Assembly (NCBI GenBank): GCA_025453315.1
Contig: JALOQQ010000061.1
Span: 1 to 6,306 of the forward strand
DNA from: Planctomycetota bacterium
Lineage (GTDB): Bacteria > Patescibacteriota > Patescibacteriia > Patescibacteriales > UBA12465
Reading direction: 5' to 3'
Length of the DNA stretch: 6,306 nucleotides
Shown: piece by piece, positions 5,462 through 6,306 of the stretch
How the letters are laid out: each line of letters starts with the position of its first letter
Position numbering within the stretch: the stretch's first letter is position 1
The notes under the pieces: generated by a model
What the model saw: only the letters and a program-made list of their open reading frames with translations
Told to the model about the DNA's origin: nothing
Database searches by the model: none
Made by a program: the position numbers and the translations under genes

Positions 5462-5697
5462 ATTTTTTAAACTTTAATATTAAAACAAATTTATTTATAA
5501 TTCTTTATTAAATTTATTATTATTTAATTGATCTTAAATAATAATTTATTTATATAATATTAATATAATATACTAATATTGGCAACATAGTTAATGTGAT
5601 CTTTATTCCAAATTTTCATTCTTCATATTTTGAGCACATAAAGCTATGTAATCTAATATCTTGTTTTATAATTTATGTATTAACACTACGTTTTTTT
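5462..5697. other. 236-bp intergenic region upstream of alaS, extremely AT-rich
   Basis: No open frame of note lies here. The alaS-proximal half (5461-5580) holds only 6 G/C bases in 120, including 39 consecutive A/T bases (5534-5572). The distal half contains two similar imperfect palindromes: acatagttaatgtgatct (5585-5602) and acataaagctatgtaatct (5636-5654). I see no T-box (no specifier stem, no antiterminator-like sequence), no tRNA-like sequence and no GC-rich hairpin with T-run that would terminate the upstream membrane-protein gene. Confidence 0.6.
5557..5585 (-). promoter_or_regulatory. Possible promoter for alaS
   Basis: TTGCCA (5585-5580, 5 of 6 matches to TTGACA) is followed after 17 nt by TAATAT (5562-5557, 4 of 6). 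The leader to the alaS ATG would be about 90 nt. The surrounding DNA is almost pure A/T, so the -10 assignment is weak; the -35 is the better half. Confidence 0.35.
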
Positions 5698-6015
5698 CTA
5701 CTTCATTATAAGTAAGACTATAAATACTAGGGACATTAAAACAAACATACTAATACCAGTAAAAAACAATAATTTTACTCCTTCTTTTTTACGACCGTCA
5801 AGATAAAGCATAAATGGTTTTCCCAAAACCAATCCCCCAGTTACCAGTGCTGAAAAGACAAAAAGCATTAAAGCGGCTACAGGAGTAATAATTTTTTGAT
5901 CAGTTTTGCCAAACCAATCATTAGCCTGATTAAAAAAAATTACAAGTAAAAAAATATAAGCAAGGACACCAAGAGCATGAGTTATACCCCAACGAGCTAG
6001 AATTGAATTTTTCAC
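5698..6015 (-). CDS. Small integral membrane protein with three helices, 105 aa
   Basis: Three hydrophobic segments are visible: about residues 10-29 (GITHALGVLAYIFLLVIFFN), 42-65 (ITPVAALMLFVFSALVTGGLVLGK) and 81-103 (VKLLFFTGISMFVLMSLVFIVLL). A charged loop, DGRKKEG (73-79), lies between the second and third. By the positive-inside rule this loop should be cytoplasmic, which would put the C-terminus outside. I do not recognise the family; uncharacterised proteins of this size and layout occur in Patescibacteria. The start is GTG (6015-6013), because no ATG lies in frame upstream before the TAA at 6042-6040 and a later Met would remove the first helix. There is no Shine-Dalgarno sequence, but an extended -10 promoter lies upstream. 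The gene is followed by a 236-bp gap, so it is probably transcribed apart from, or only weakly together with, alaS. Confidence 0.8.
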   Translation of the reverse strand: MKNSILARWGITHALGVLAYIFLLVIFFNQANDWFGKTDQKIITPVAALMLFVFSALVTGGLVLGKPFMLYLDGRKKEGVKLLFFTGISMFVLMSLVFIVLLIMK

Positions 6016-6073
6016 ATGGTTATAAGTTATTAAAATTAATTAATTCTAAGGTATTTAAATTATTAATACAACT

Positions 6074-6102
6074 ATTATAGCATGCCATTTTAAGGCAATA
6101 AA
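6074..6102 (-). promoter_or_regulatory. Extended -10 promoter for the membrane-protein gene
   Basis: TGCTATAAT (6082-6074) is a perfect TATAAT with the TG extension. The -35 at 17-nt spacing is poor (TTTATT, 6102-6097), which extended -10 promoters tolerate. The leader to GTG 6015 would be about 50 nt. A near-palindrome (TGCC/GGCA arms, 6083-6097) fills the spacer and could be an operator. Confidence 0.5.
6083..6097. repeat. 15-bp imperfect palindrome in a promoter spacer
   Basis: tgccattttaaggca has 4-bp arms TGCC/GGCA around a 7-bp AT centre. It lies between the -35 and -10 elements proposed for the membrane-protein gene, where a bound repressor would block RNA polymerase. The overlapping gcatgc (6080-6085) is a second small palindrome. 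Confidence 0.4.
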
Positions 6103-6141
6103 CTCTCTGTCAAAAGACTTCTTAAATAAGCTTGGCGGAGA

Positions 6142-6176
6142 TGTAATAATGGAAAATAAAGCAATAAATTATTACA
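6142..6176. repeat. 9-bp inverted repeat at the stop codon of the acetyltransferase gene
   Basis: TGTAATAAT (6142-6150) and ATTATTACA (6168-6176) are perfect reverse complements separated by 17 nt. The right arm includes the TAA stop of the acetyltransferase gene. In the transcript they could form a weak 3'-end hairpin. No T-run follows in the transcribed direction, so it is not a standard intrinsic terminator, but it might protect the 3' end. Confidence 0.45.
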
Positions 6177-6306
6177 GTTCCCTTATCATCTTAACGTTTC
6201 CGGCTTCAGTAAAACCACATTCATTAAAGCCAAATTTGTTATAAAAACTTGATAAATGTTTCTCATCAGGATCATGGGTTAAGGAAAAATATTTATACTT
6301 ACTTGG
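6172..6306 (-). CDS. GNAT-type N-acetyltransferase, C-terminal 44 residues (start lies beyond the right edge)
   Basis: The visible C-terminal part reads PSKYKYFSLTHDPDEKHLSS followed by FYNKFGFNECGFTEAGNVKM and IREL, then TAA (6174-6172). The FYxKxGF motif followed by a short strand and an 'M-x-R/K-x-L' ending is the typical tail of GCN5-related N-acetyltransferases, where this helix and strand complete the acetyl-CoA-binding fold. The acetyl-CoA signature (R/Q-x2-G-x-G/A) lies outside the window, so neither the substrate nor activity can be judged. It lies upstream of the membrane-protein gene on the same strand, with 156 bp between them and a separate promoter, so a shared operon is unlikely. 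Confidence 0.75.
   Translation of the reverse strand, partial: PSKYKYFSLTHDPDEKHLSSFYNKFGFNECGFTEAGNVKMIREL

Noticed and set aside
5462..5697. Possible T-box, riboswitch or tRNA in front of alaS
   Set aside because: No conserved T-box sequence, no tRNA T-loop pattern and almost no G/C to build a stable structure.
6149..6246. Short plus-strand frame starting at ATG 6149 behind a GGAG-like sequence
   Set aside because: About 31 codons, antisense to the acetyltransferase tail, with the GGAG over 10 nt away; no independent support.

Overview
The window is AT-rich DNA (roughly 30% G+C by eye) whose genes all lie on the minus strand, so transcription runs from right to left. Short intergenic gaps, many Lys/Asn/Ile-rich proteins, several small unrecognised proteins and an alanyl-tRNA synthetase that ends right after its editing domain together suggest a reduced-genome bacterium of the Candidate Phyla Radiation (Patescibacteria). 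This placement is an inference from gene style, not from a marker phylogeny. The genes read through with the standard code; TGA acts as a stop (gene at 468-776), which argues against the UGA-glycine lineages of that radiation.

Layout in transcription order (right to left): the C-terminal end of a GNAT-type acetyltransferase (6172-6306, cut by the window edge); a 156-bp gap with an inverted repeat and a good extended -10 promoter; a three-helix membrane protein (5698-6015); a 236-bp gap that includes a 95% A+T stretch; alaS (3602-5461); a 55-residue Cys-rich mini-protein (3383-3550); a nucleoside 2-deoxyribosyltransferase-like protein (2937-3353); a protein with a PEP-utilising-enzyme phosphohistidine domain but no ATP-grasp domain (1435-2886); an RppH-like Nudix hydrolase (849-1394); and a terminal group of three small unrecognised genes (468-776, 229-471 and 1-269, the last cut by the left edge) that overlap each other.

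Functionally, alaS is the only certain housekeeping gene. The Nudix protein, the deoxyribosyltransferase-like protein and the PEP-domain protein all belong to nucleotide or phosphoryl-transfer families, but no shared pathway can be demonstrated from the sequence. The last three genes look translationally coupled: an ATGA overlap joins the first two and a 41-bp overlap joins the last two. Several genes have no Shine-Dalgarno sequence, and two have TATAAT boxes only 12-17 nt from the start codon, which would give very short leaders. I see no CRISPR array, tRNA, rRNA, insertion sequence or convincing intrinsic terminator, and no clear new multi-gene system. The best leads are the Cys-rich mini-protein, the ATP-grasp-less PEP-domain protein, and the 229-290 overlap where a frameshift could join two open frames.
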